DNA of 8,973 nucleotides, from assembly GCA_045598325.1 (NCBI GenBank), contig JAZLLT010000071.1, positions 1 to 8,973 of the forward strand, written 5' to 3'. The stretch's first letter is position 1, and every line of letters starts with the position of its first letter. Both the position numbers and the translations under genes were made by a program. The notes below the pieces were generated by a model, which saw nothing but the letters and a program-made list of their open reading frames with translations, was not told the origin of the DNA and did no database searches. This DNA comes from RUG14130 sp045598325 (GTDB lineage Bacteria > Bacillota > Clostridia > Christensenellales > Aristaeellaceae). This document shows, one piece after another, positions 1-5,995 of this stretch.

Positions 1-63
1 ATGGTTGACAAAGAAGCTCGCAAGGCCAACATCGGCGGCGAAGTTCTGGCCTACATCTGGTAA
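1..63 (+). CDS. rpsH: 30S ribosomal protein S8, C-terminal end (partial)
   Basis: This is the last 20 codons of an open frame that enters from the left edge and stops at TAA 61-63. The visible peptide contains DKEARKANIGGEVLAYIW, which matches the conserved C-terminal tail of bacterial S8 (a GGE-x-L/I-x-Y-x-W ending). S8 binds the central domain of 16S rRNA during small-subunit assembly, and in well-studied bacteria it also represses its own operon by binding the mRNA; no such site is visible here. Its place immediately before rplF is the standard spc-operon order. The ATG at base 1 is probably an internal Met codon rather than the start, because S8 is normally about 130 residues long. Confidence 0.9.
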   Translation: MVDKEARKANIGGEVLAYIW

Positions 64-78
64 CAGGAGGTACACAAC

Positions 79-621
79 ATGTCTCGTATTGGTAAGCTCC
101 CGGTCCAGATCCCCGCAGGCGTAGATGTTAAAGTCGAAAACAACATCGTGACCGTAAAGGGCCCCAAGGGAACTCTGGCTCAGAGCGTAAACGAAAATAT
201 GGGTATTGCCATCGAAAACGGCGTGCTGACCGTCAGCCGCCCCAACGATGAGAAGCAGTACAAGGCAATGCACGGTCTGTACCGTGCCCTGATCAACAAC
301 ATGGTCGTCGGCGTGACCACCGGATTCACCAAGACTCTGGAACTGGTCGGCGTCGGTTACCGCGCCCAGGCCGATAATCCTTCCCAGCTGACCATCAACA
401 TCGGCTTCTCCCACCCCGTGATCGTTGCGGCGCCCGCAAACACCACCTTTGCCACGCCCAACCCCAACACCATCGTGGTGAGCGGCATCGACAAGCAGGT
501 CGTTGGTGAGATCGCAGCCGAGATCCGTGCCATCCGTAAGCCCGAACCCTACCATGGAAAAGGCATCCGCTACCAGGGTGAGTTCGTCCGCCATAAGGAA
601 GGCAAGGCCGGTAAGAAGTAA
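79..621 (+). CDS. rplF: 50S ribosomal protein L6
   Basis: L6 is a large-subunit protein that binds 23S rRNA near the sarcin-ricin loop and the factor-binding site. The 180-residue product matches the family length (about 175-180). It begins MSRIGKLPVQIPAGV, the typical L6 N-terminus, and carries the C-terminal signature PEPYHGKGIRY at residues 155-165. The fold is two similar alpha/beta domains, roughly residues 1-82 and 83-180. The ATG at 79 is preceded by an AGGAGGT ribosome binding site at 65-71 and lies 15 bases after the rpsH stop. It sits between rpsH and rplR, as in the conserved spc operon. Nothing is truncated or unusual. Confidence 0.97.
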   Translation: MSRIGKLPVQIPAGVDVKVENNIVTVKGPKGTLAQSVNENMGIAIENGVLTVSRPNDEKQYKAMHGLYRALINNMVVGVTTGFTKTLELVGVGYRAQADNPSQLTINIGFSHPVIVAAPANTTFATPNPNTIVVSGIDKQVVGEIAAEIRAIRKPEPYHGKGIRYQGEFVRHKEGKAGKK

Positions 622-636
622 AGGGAGGGTATCGCA

Positions 637-1005
637 ATGTTCAAAAAGACGGACAGAAATGAAATCCGCGTGATCCGCCATGAGCGCGTCCGCAAGAAGA
701 TCAGCGGTACTACCGAGCGTCCGCGTCTGTGTGTGTACCGTTCCAACGCTCACATCTACGCGCAGATCATCGATGATACCAAGGGCGTAACGCTCTTCGC
801 AGCATCTACCGTTGAGAAGGAAATCGCTTCCCAGATCGCCGAGATGGATAAGAAGAACGCTGCCAAGTTGGTCGGCAAGACTGTCGCAGAGCGCGCCGTA
901 GCAGGCGGCTGCACCGAAGTTGTCTTTGACCGCGGCGGTTACATCTACACCGGTCGTGTGGCCCAGTTAGCAGCCGGAGCCCGCGAAGGCGGCCTCAACT
1001 TCTAA
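637..1005 (+). CDS. rplR: 50S ribosomal protein L18
   Basis: L18 binds 5S rRNA and, with L5, anchors it in the central protuberance of the large subunit. The 122-residue product has the expected basic N-terminal tail (residues 1-30, rich in Arg and Lys), the motif RPRLCVYRSNAHIYAQIIDD at 28-47, and the conserved C-terminal block VVFDRGGYIYTGRV at 95-108 followed by an Ala/Gly-rich end closing in GGLNF. The ATG at 637 follows a GGGAGGG-type ribosome binding site and is 15 bases past the rplF stop. Its length is normal for the family. The order rplF-rplR-rpsE is that of the spc operon. Confidence 0.97.
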   Translation: MFKKTDRNEIRVIRHERVRKKISGTTERPRLCVYRSNAHIYAQIIDDTKGVTLFAASTVEKEIASQIAEMDKKNAAKLVGKTVAERAVAGGCTEVVFDRGGYIYTGRVAQLAAGAREGGLNF

Positions 1006-1019
1006 AGGAGGATAACGCA

Positions 1020-1520
1020 ATGCAGCGTAGAGAAAGACCCGTAAGCGAATACAAAGAGAAACTTGTCTACATCAACCGCGTTGCCAAGGTTGTCAAGGGC
1101 GGCAAAAACTTCCGTTTCACCACCCTGATGGTCGTAGGCGATGAAAAGGGCAAGGTTGGCTGCGGCATGGGCAAGGCCGTTGAAATTCCCGAAGCAGTCC
1201 GCAAGGGAAACGAAGATGCGAAGAAGCACTTCATCAATGTGCCCATCGTCAATACCACCATCCCCCACGAGATCGTAGGCGTATTCGGAACCGGTAAGGT
1301 TCTGCTCATGCCCGCTCCCGAAGGCACCGGCGTTATCGCAGGCGGCCCCGTCCGTGCGGTCATCGAAGCGGTCGGTATCAAGAACATCCGCACCAAGTCC
1401 ATCGGTTCCAACAACCCCATCAACATGGTGCGTGCCACCCTCAACGGACTTTCCCGTCTGCAGGATGCCGAAAAGGTAGCCAGACTGCGCGGCAAGACCG
1501 TCGAAGAGCTGTTGGGCTGA
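1020..1520 (+). CDS. rpsE: 30S ribosomal protein S5
   Basis: S5 is a small-subunit protein that contributes to translational accuracy and to the mRNA entry channel; mutations in its N-terminal loop give spectinomycin resistance in other bacteria. The 166-residue product has the double-stranded-RNA-binding-like N-terminal domain at about 11-80, including YINRVAKVVKGGKNFRFT at 17-34 and the glycine-rich KGKVGCGMGKAVEIPEAV stretch. The C-terminal domain is at about 85-160, with APEGTGVIAGGPVRAVIEA at 99-117. Lys-Gly-Gly-Lys at 26-29 is in the spectinomycin loop and looks wild type. The start ATG at 1020 is preceded by AAGGAGGA at 1005-1012, which begins at the last base of the rplR stop. Confidence 0.97.
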   Translation: MQRRERPVSEYKEKLVYINRVAKVVKGGKNFRFTTLMVVGDEKGKVGCGMGKAVEIPEAVRKGNEDAKKHFINVPIVNTTIPHEIVGVFGTGKVLLMPAPEGTGVIAGGPVRAVIEAVGIKNIRTKSIGSNNPINMVRATLNGLSRLQDAEKVARLRGKTVEELLG

Positions 1521-1534
1521 GGAGGGGCAAAGTT

Positions 1535-1717
1535 ATGAAACTTAAGATTACTCAGACGAAATCAACCATCGCGTGCCTGAAGAATCACATCGCCAACATC
1601 AAGGCTCTGGGCCTCCATCATGTGGGCGACACCGTGATTAAGGAAGACAACGCTGCCGTGCGCGGAATGATCTTCAAGGTCAAGCACATGGTCAAGGTTG
1701 AAGAAATCGAAGACTAA
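1535..1717 (+). CDS. rpmD: 50S ribosomal protein L30
   Basis: L30 is a small large-subunit protein binding 23S rRNA. The 60-residue product starts MKLKITQTKSTI and contains ALGLHHVGDTVIKEDNAAVR at 24-43, which resembles the L30 family core (a Leu-Gly-Leu-x-x-x-x-x-x-V block followed by a conserved D-N near the centre) and then KVKHMVKVEEI. The length is that of bacterial L30 (about 58-60). The ATG at 1535 follows a GAGGAGGGG ribosome binding site at 1519-1527. It sits between rpsE and rplO, its position in the spc operon, which settles the identity of so short a protein. Confidence 0.96.
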   Translation: MKLKITQTKSTIACLKNHIANIKALGLHHVGDTVIKEDNAAVRGMIFKVKHMVKVEEIED

Positions 1718-1729
1718 GGAGGTCCGGAC

Positions 1730-2170
1730 ATGAAACTTCATGAGCTGATTCCCACTCAGGGAACTACCACTGCTCCCAAGCGTCTTGGCCGCGGCATCGG
1801 TTCCGGCCTTGGCAAGACCTCCGGTAAAGGTCACAAGGGTGCAAAGGCCCGCTCCGGCGGCGGCAAGCGCCCCGGCTTCGAAGGCGGCCAGATGCCCCTC
1901 ACCATGCGTATCCCCAAGCGTGGTTTCACCAACAAGTGGGCTACCGTGTATGAGACCATCAATGTCGATGTACTGAATCTCTTCGAGGACGGCTCCGTTG
2001 TGGGTCCCATCGAACTGATCGAGTACGGCATCATCAACAAGATCAATGACGGCGTAAAAATCCTCGGCGACGGCGAACTGACCAAGAAACTGACCGTTCA
2101 GGCCAGCAAATTCACTGCTTCCGCCAAGGAAAAGATCGAGGCGGCAGGCGGAACTTGCGAGGTGATCTGA
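1730..2170 (+). CDS. rplO: 50S ribosomal protein L15
   Basis: L15 is a late-assembling large-subunit protein with a long extended N-terminal tail that threads into 23S rRNA. The 146-residue product shows that tail clearly: a Gly/Lys/Arg-rich stretch at about residues 17-54 containing LGRGIGSGLGKTSGKGHKG, then GGQMPLTMRIPKRGF at 52-66. The globular C-terminal half carries the signature region KILGDGELTKKLTVQASKF at about 109-127. The ATG at 1730 follows an AAGGAGGT site at 1717-1724 and lies 12 bases past the rpmD stop. The TGA stop is one base before the secY ATG, so the ribosome binding site of secY is inside rplO and the two are probably translationally coupled. Confidence 0.97.
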   Translation: MKLHELIPTQGTTTAPKRLGRGIGSGLGKTSGKGHKGAKARSGGGKRPGFEGGQMPLTMRIPKRGFTNKWATVYETINVDVLNLFEDGSVVGPIELIEYGIINKINDGVKILGDGELTKKLTVQASKFTASAKEKIEAAGGTCEVI

Positions 2171-2171
2171 C

Positions 2172-3500
2172 ATGTTTAAAACGTTGAAAAACGCATGGAA
2201 GATCGCAGATCTCAGAAAGAAACTCCTGTATACCCTCGGCATGCTGCTCCTGTACCGGTTCCTCTGCTTCGTGCCTACTCCCGGTGTTGACACCGCGACC
2301 GTAGCCAATCAGATCAACCGCTACTCCATCCTCAATTACATCTCCATAATGACCGGTTCCAATTTCCAGAACTACACCATTATGGCGATGGGCATCACCC
2401 CGTACATCAACAGCAGCATTATCATGCAGCTGCTGTGCGTGGCGATTCCCTCCCTCGAAGCCCTGTCCAAGCAGGGCGACGAGGGCAGAGAAAAGATCGC
2501 AAAGATCACCCGTTATGTCACCGTCGCTCTGGGCTTCGTTCAGGCTATTGCCCTGACCCTCGGCCTCAAGGCTGACGCCAACGATTCCTTCTTCTCCCTG
2601 ATCACCATCGGTTTCTGCCTGGCAGCCGGTACGGCTCTGGCCATGTGGATCGGTGAGCGCATCGACAAGAACGGCATCGGCAACGGTGTTTCTCTGCTGA
2701 TCATGGCAGGTATCATTTCCAGATTCGCCACCAACTTTGCTTCCGGCGTTGTAAGTCAGTTCTCCGAGTTCTTCAAGGGCGAGCAGATCCTGAACGCTGA
2801 GCAGACGGCGATCACCGGTTATAATACCTCCTTCGCAGGCCGCTTCGGCTCCCTGCCCGGAAATCTCGCAGTCATCATCATCTCTCTCGTCATGATCGTC
2901 GGTGTCGTTCTGGTCGACATGGCCGAGCGCCGCATCCCGATCCAGTACGCGAAGAGAATGGTCGGCCGCAAGATGTACGGCGGTCAGAGCACGCACATCC
3001 CGCTCAAGCTCAATGCTTCCGGCGTGCTTCCTCTGATCTTCGCTTCCGCCATCATGCAGTTCCCCGAGACCATCCTCACCCTGTGCGGTGCCAGCAAGGC
3101 TTCCGCATGGTGGACTGAGCACCTCGGATACTCCACCTGGTGGTACATTGCAATCCAGGCGCTGCTGATCCTCGGTTTCACCTTCTTCTATTCCGCCATC
3201 ACCTTCAATCCCAAGGACATGGCTGAGAATGTGCAGAGCAACGGCGGCCTCATCCCCGGCATCCGCCAGGGCAAGCAGACCGTTGAATACATCACCAAGA
3301 TCAACAGCCGCATCACCCTCTTCGGTGCTATCTTCCTTGCCGTGCTTTCTCTGATCCCCTCGATCATCTACAAGATCGCCGGCGTAAGCCTTGCTTTCGC
3401 AGGTTCCTCTCTGCTGATTGCTGTCAGCGTCGCGGTTGAAACCGCCCGTGCCCTCGAGGCCCAGATGCTCCAGCGTCACTACAAGGGATTCCTGAAGTAA
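2172..3500 (+). CDS. secY: Protein translocase channel subunit SecY
   Basis: SecY is the membrane pore through which unfolded proteins cross, or move into, the cytoplasmic membrane, working with SecE, SecG and SecA. The 442-residue product has about ten hydrophobic segments. Recognisable blocks are MGITPYINSSIIMQLL at 73-88 (signature one), the GERIDKNGIGNGVSLLIMAG region at 161-180 (signature two), IPIQYAKRMVGRK at 255-267, LKLNASGVLPLIFASAI at 278-294, and the cytoplasmic loop NGGLIPGIRQGKQT at 357-370 near the SecA/ribosome contact. The segment between transmembrane helices 5 and 6 (about 195-230) is longer than the Bacillus subtilis version as I recall it. The ATG at 2172 has GAGGTGA at 2159-2165 as its binding site, inside rplO. 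adk follows 19 bases downstream. Confidence 0.97.
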   Translation: MFKTLKNAWKIADLRKKLLYTLGMLLLYRFLCFVPTPGVDTATVANQINRYSILNYISIMTGSNFQNYTIMAMGITPYINSSIIMQLLCVAIPSLEALSKQGDEGREKIAKITRYVTVALGFVQAIALTLGLKADANDSFFSLITIGFCLAAGTALAMWIGERIDKNGIGNGVSLLIMAGIISRFATNFASGVVSQFSEFFKGEQILNAEQTAITGYNTSFAGRFGSLPGNLAVIIISLVMIVGVVLVDMAERRIPIQYAKRMVGRKMYGGQSTHIPLKLNASGVLPLIFASAIMQFPETILTLCGASKASAWWTEHLGYSTWWYIAIQALLILGFTFFYSAITFNPKDMAENVQSNGGLIPGIRQGKQTVEYITKINSRITLFGAIFLAVLSLIPSIIYKIAGVSLAFAGSSLLIAVSVAVETARALEAQMLQRHYKGFLK

Positions 3501-3519
3501 GCAAAAGGAGGAGTCCGAA

Positions 3520-4143
3520 ATGAAGTTAGTATTTCTGGGCCCTCCCGGTGCAGGTAAAGGAACGCAAGCCTCTTTCGTATGCGAGAGGCTTGCGATCCCG
3601 CACATCTCCACCGGTGACATGCTTCGAAGTGCCATCGCAAACGGAACTCCCACGGGACTTCAGGCCAAGGTGTTCATGGACGCCGGCAAGCTGGTTCCCG
3701 ATGAGGTCCTTATCGCGATGGTCAGCGAGAGGCTGAATGCAGCCGATTGCGCTAACGGATATTTGCTGGATGGCTTCCCCCGCACCGTCGCCCAGGCAGA
3801 GGCGCTCAAAGGCATCTCCGCCCCCGACTACGCGGTCAATGTGGATGTCCCCGATGAGAAACTGCTCGCCCGTCTGACCGGACGCCGCGTGTGTGCCAAG
3901 TGCGCAGGCACTTTCCACATTTCTCAGTTGAACGGCGCGACCGTTTGCCCCGTCTGCGGCGGCGAACTGATCCAGCGCAAGGATGACACCCCCGAGACCA
4001 TTTCCAGCAGACTTTGTGTGTATCATTCCCAGACCGCGCCCCTGATCGACTACTACAGCGCAGAAGGCAACCTTCTGACCGTAGACGGCGACAAGGAACT
4101 CGGCGAGGTCACCAAGGCGATCTTCACCGCGCTGGGGTGCTGA
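3520..4143 (+). CDS. adk: Adenylate kinase (zinc-lid type)
   Basis: Adenylate kinase catalyses ATP + AMP = 2 ADP in the cytoplasm and balances adenine nucleotides. The 207-residue product has the P-loop GPPGAGKGT at 7-15, the AMP-site stretch STGDMLRSAI at 30-39, and the motif DGFPRT at 84-89. The lid domain at about 121-158 carries two cysteine pairs, CAKC at 125-128 and CPVC at 143-146, so it should hold a structural zinc as in Bacillus-type enzymes. RKDDTPE follows at 153-159. The length is slightly short of the usual 213-217. The ATG at 3520 follows AAAGGAGGA at 3504-3512. A place between secY and map is standard in Firmicutes. The stop lies one base before the map ATG. Confidence 0.97.
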   Translation: MKLVFLGPPGAGKGTQASFVCERLAIPHISTGDMLRSAIANGTPTGLQAKVFMDAGKLVPDEVLIAMVSERLNAADCANGYLLDGFPRTVAQAEALKGISAPDYAVNVDVPDEKLLARLTGRRVCAKCAGTFHISQLNGATVCPVCGGELIQRKDDTPETISSRLCVYHSQTAPLIDYYSAEGNLLTVDGDKELGEVTKAIFTALGC

Positions 4144-4144
4144 A

Positions 4145-4921
4145 ATGATCTACACGAAGAACGACGCAGAAATTGATTTGATGCGTAAATCGGGCAAATT
4201 GCTCCATGAGGTTTTGGAACAACTGAAACCGATGGTACAGCCCGGTGTGACCACTCTCGAAATCGACGCGGCAGCCGAAAAGCTCATCCGCGACGCGGGC
4301 GCGATCCCTTCCTGCAAAGGATATGAGGGTTTCCCTTATACGATCTGCGCAAGTGTGGACGACGAAGTGGTTCACGGCTTCCCTACTGCCACACCGCTCA
4401 AGGAAGGACAGATCGTCTCCATCGACACCTGCCTTCTGCTCAACGGCTGGCAGGCAGACTCCGCGTTCACTTCTCCCGTCGGCACCGTCAGTAAAGAGGC
4501 AAAGCGCCTCATCAAAGTTACCGAACAGTGCTTTTGGAAGGGAGCAGCACAGGCAAAAGCCGGCAATCGCTTGGGCGATATCGGTTCCGCCATTCAGCAA
4601 TATGCCGAGGCTCAGGGCTACGGCGTCATCCGGGACTTTTGCGGTCACGGCATCGGGCGCGAAATGCATGAGGACCCCAGCGTGCCGAATTACGGAAACC
4701 CGGGCAGGGGCGTCCGCCTCACTCCCGGCATGACGATCTGCATCGAGCCGATGATCGCTCAGGGCACCTGGAAGGTTTACATCAAGGATAACGACTGGAC
4801 TGCCATCACGCGGGACAAGAAACTTTGTTCCCACTATGAGCACACGGTCCTCATTACCGAGGGTGAACCTGAACTTCTCACTTTCCCCGGCGCAAAGGTA
4901 GGAGGTCACGCAAATGACTAA
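4145..4921 (+). CDS. map: Methionine aminopeptidase, type I
   Basis: This metalloenzyme removes the initiator methionine from new proteins with a small second residue. The 258-residue product keeps all expected active-site residues. The metal ligands are Asp94 (in VSIDT), Asp105 (in WQADSA), His168 (in CGHGIG), Glu201 (in CIEPM) and Glu232 (in HYEHT), with the substrate-contacting His77 in VVHGFP and His175 in GREMHED. It has no N-terminal zinc-finger extension, so it is the short type Ia form. The ATG at 4145 lies one base after the adk stop, with GGGGTG at 4134-4139 as a modest binding site inside adk, so translation is probably coupled. The last 8 bases overlap the next gene. Confidence 0.97.
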   Translation: MIYTKNDAEIDLMRKSGKLLHEVLEQLKPMVQPGVTTLEIDAAAEKLIRDAGAIPSCKGYEGFPYTICASVDDEVVHGFPTATPLKEGQIVSIDTCLLLNGWQADSAFTSPVGTVSKEAKRLIKVTEQCFWKGAAQAKAGNRLGDIGSAIQQYAEAQGYGVIRDFCGHGIGREMHEDPSVPNYGNPGRGVRLTPGMTICIEPMIAQGTWKVYIKDNDWTAITRDKKLCSHYEHTVLITEGEPELLTFPGAKVGGHAND

Positions 4922-5183
4922 ATTACCAATCGGGGTCGGCGCGATCGTGGTGTCCAAAGCCGGACGCGATGAGGGCAGGACCTTTCTGGTACTCGAGTCC
5001 ATCGATGAGGAATATGTGTTCATCGTCGACGGCGAGACCCACAAGGTCGAAAAGCCCAAGAAAAAGAAGCGCAAGCACCTGAAACTCTCCCGTGAACCCG
5101 AAACCGCCATCGTTGAAAGACTGATGAAAGGCGGCGTCGAAAATCACGAAGTACGATCCTGGCTGTCTCGTAAGGAGGATTAG
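4914..5183 (+). CDS. KOW-domain RNA-binding protein (ybzG-like, L14e-related)
   Basis: This is an 89-residue, strongly basic protein. Residues about 5-35 (IGVGAIVVSKAGRDEGRTF and following) fit a KOW domain, a small beta-barrel RNA-binding fold shared with ribosomal L24 and the archaeal/eukaryotic L14e. A lysine/arginine cluster, KPKKKKRKHLK, lies at 47-57. Firmicutes commonly carry such a gene between map and infA (ybzG in Bacillus subtilis). Its exact function is not known to me; a ribosome- or rRNA-associated role is inferred from fold and context. The ATG at 4914 overlaps the end of map by 8 bases and is preceded by GTAGGAGGT at 4898-4906. The TAG stop is 3 bases before the infA start. 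Confidence 0.85.
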   Translation: MTKLPIGVGAIVVSKAGRDEGRTFLVLESIDEEYVFIVDGETHKVEKPKKKKRKHLKLSREPETAIVERLMKGGVENHEVRSWLSRKED

Positions 5184-5186
5184 AAT

Positions 5187-5408
5187 TTGTCCAAAACCGA
5201 TGTCATTGAAGTTGAAGGCGTTGTAACCGAGTCGTACCCCAACGCCATGTTCGAGGTACAACTGCCTAACGGGCATAAGATACTGGCTCATGTCTCCGGC
5301 AAGATGCGCATGAACTACATCCGCATTTATCCGGGTGACAAGGTGACGATAGAACTTTCGCCTTACGACCTCACCCGAGGCCGCATCACCTGGCGAAGCA
5401 AGCAGTGA
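5187..5408 (+). CDS. infA: Translation initiation factor IF-1 (TTG start)
   Basis: IF-1 binds the ribosomal A site during initiation and helps IF-2 and IF-3 select the initiator tRNA. The 73-residue product is a single S1/OB-fold domain of normal length (about 72). Conserved stretches are DVIEVEGVVTESYPNAMFEV at about 5-24, GHKILAHVSGKMRMNYIRI at about 29-47 and GDKVTIELSPYDLTRGRITW at about 50-69. The start is TTG at 5187, giving the family's usual N-terminus; the next in-frame ATG would remove the first third of the domain. The binding site AAGGAGGA at 5172-5179 is strong and lies inside the end of the KOW gene, so the two are likely coupled. rpmJ follows 21 bases on. Confidence 0.96.
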   Translation: MSKTDVIEVEGVVTESYPNAMFEVQLPNGHKILAHVSGKMRMNYIRIYPGDKVTIELSPYDLTRGRITWRSKQ

Positions 5409-5429
5409 TCCCGAAAGGAGGAACATTCC

Positions 5430-5543
5430 ATGAAGGTAAAGCCGTCCGTAAAGTGCATCTGCGAAAAGTGCAAGATCATCAAGCGTAAGGGCCATGTAAT
5501 GGTCATCTGCGAGAATCCCAAGCACAAGCAGAAGCAGGGCTGA
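5430..5543 (+). CDS. rpmJ: 50S ribosomal protein L36 (zinc-binding form)
   Basis: This is a 37-codon gene with ATG at 5430 and TGA at 5541-5543, giving a product that begins MKVKPSVKCICEKCK and ends ICENPKHKQKQG. It matches bacterial L36 across its whole length. L36 is the smallest large-subunit protein and binds 23S rRNA. The zinc ligands are present as Cys11, Cys14, Cys27 and His32, so this is the zinc-containing (C+) paralogue. Cys9 is an additional cysteine at a position where Pro is common. The start has a strong AAAGGAGGA site at 5414-5422. It is the last gene of the operon here: a terminator hairpin starts 8 bases after the stop. Confidence 0.96.
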   Translation: MKVKPSVKCICEKCKIIKRKGHVMVICENPKHKQKQG

Positions 5544-5551
5544 TAAAAAAT

Positions 5552-5584
5552 GCCGTGGGCTCGAAAGAGCCCACGGCTTTTTTT
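5552..5584 (+). terminator. Rho-independent terminator of the spc operon
   Basis: The arms GCCGTGGGCTC (5552-5562) and GAGCCCACGGC (5567-5577) are a perfect 11-bp inverted repeat around a GAAA tetraloop, followed by seven T's at 5578-5584. A run of A's at 5545-5550 precedes the stem. It begins 8 bases after the rpmJ stop codon. This is a textbook intrinsic terminator and implies that most transcripts of the ribosomal operon end here. Confidence 0.95.
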
Positions 5585-5649
5585 GTTTAGGGCATTCCTG
5601 TGCACCCGCAGGGGAGGAGAGTGTGTCAAGAGCAGGATTGTGAATAGTG

Positions 5650-5707
5650 CTTCCCCTTTGAGGGGGAGCCGGCGCCGTAGGCGATTGAGGAGGTGGGTAC
5701 AGGATTG
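5650..5707 (+). repeat. Intergenic two-hairpin repeat unit, copy 1
   Basis: The first hairpin has arms TCCCC (5652-5656) and GGGGA (5663-5667); the second has arms CGCC (5673-5676) and GGCG (5680-5683) with a GTA loop. GGCGCCGTAGGCGATTGAGG (5671-5690) matches the reverse complement of 5815-5835 apart from one extra base and one substitution, so this is the same family as the copies at 5729-5784 and 5805-5862. The unit ends near AGGATTG at 5701-5707, a heptamer repeated at 5774-5780. No coding content is apparent. From memory, units of this type are common between genes in gut Clostridia; that needs a genome search to confirm. Confidence 0.7.
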
Positions 5708-5728
5708 CCGCGTCGGGGCGCTGCCACA

Positions 5729-5784
5729 AAGCCTCCCTTGTGCAAAGGGAGGTGTCACGCGAAGCGTGACGGAAGGATTGTGGT
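5729..5784 (+). repeat. Intergenic two-hairpin repeat unit, copy 2
   Basis: Hairpin one has arms CCTCCCTT (5732-5739) and AAGGGAGG (5745-5752) around GTGCA. Hairpin two has arms GTCACGC (5754-5760) and GCGTGAC (5764-5770) around GAA. The unit ends with AAGGATTGTGGTT. The 14-mer CCTTGTGCAAAGGG (5736-5749) occurs exactly inverted at 5840-5853 in copy 3. The second hairpin differs in sequence from the other copies but keeps its position and pairing, as expected if the structure, not the sequence, is conserved. Confidence 0.8.
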
Positions 5785-5804
5785 TAGTTGTGAAGCATGT
5801 AGGG

Positions 5805-5862
5805 AACAACAATCCCTCAGTCGCCTAACGGCGCCAGCCCCCTTTGCACAAGGGGGCCTTGG
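5805..5862 (-). repeat. Intergenic two-hairpin repeat unit, copy 3 (inverted)
   Basis: Read on the - strand, this has the same layout as copy 2: hairpin arms GCCCCCTT (5837-5844) and AAGGGGGC (5850-5857) around TGCAC, a second hairpin with arms CGCC (5822-5825) and GGCG (5830-5833), and an AACAACAATCC end (5806-5816) that is the inverse of the GGATTGTGGTT end of copy 2. Copies 2 and 3 lie head-to-head with about 20 bases between them, so 5729-5862 is one large imperfect inverted repeat of about 134 bases, the shape of a small non-autonomous mobile element. No transposase is present. Confidence 0.8.
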
Positions 5863-5863
5863 A

Positions 5864-5932
5864 TACTGCTGATGCTCCCCACGATGTGGCAGCTCTTTGT
5901 GACATATCTATCCCCCTGCTCCCTCTCCGGCA
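5864..5932. other. Non-coding spacer, nothing recognised
   Basis: Together with the repeats, the gap between the rpmJ terminator and the DUF1801 gene is about 410 bases. After the repeats, this segment has no long frame, no strong inverted repeat and no match I recognise to a riboswitch or tRNA. A pyrimidine-rich run lies at 5908-5928. Nothing functional is claimed here apart from the possible promoter just after it. Confidence 0.5.
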
Positions 5933-5961
5933 TTTACTTTTCTTTGAATTTGTGGTATCCT
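5933..5961 (+). promoter_or_regulatory. Possible promoter of the DUF1801 gene
   Basis: TTTACT (5933-5938) is a four-of-six match to the -35 consensus and TATCCT (5956-5961) a four-of-six match to the -10, separated by 17 bases. A TGG directly before the -10 (5953-5955) fits an extended -10. Transcription would begin near 5968, about 28 bases before the ATG at 5996. It follows the operon terminator and the repeats, where a new transcription start is needed. The call is by eye and short matches of this kind arise by chance. Confidence 0.4.
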
Positions 5962-5995
5962 ATCTTTGTACCCGATTATTGCGCGGAGGTGCCCT

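Noticed and set aside
2112..3653. A 513-codon open frame on the - strand opposite secY
   Set aside because: It is a by-product of codon bias in secY, whose third positions are rich in C and G. The product is a low-complexity Asp/Glu/Gly/His-rich sequence with no recognisable domain, and secY is unmistakable on the other strand.
4124..5110. A 328-codon open frame on the - strand opposite map and the KOW gene
   Set aside because: It lies opposite two well-supported genes, has no family resemblance, and has no operon context on that strand.
5550..5828. A 92-codon open frame starting in the terminator
   Set aside because: It runs through the terminator stem and the repeat units, has no ribosome binding site, and encodes an Arg-rich sequence typical of translated GC-rich repeats.
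5650..5862. Possible CRISPR array
   Set aside because: There are only three units, in mixed orientation, each with two internal hairpins and no unique spacers of equal length; no cas gene is nearby.
5966..5995. An upstream TTG start for the DUF1801 gene
   Set aside because: It has no binding site, overlaps the likely promoter's start point, and the added residues do not belong to the family; ATG 5996 has GGAGGT at proper spacing.
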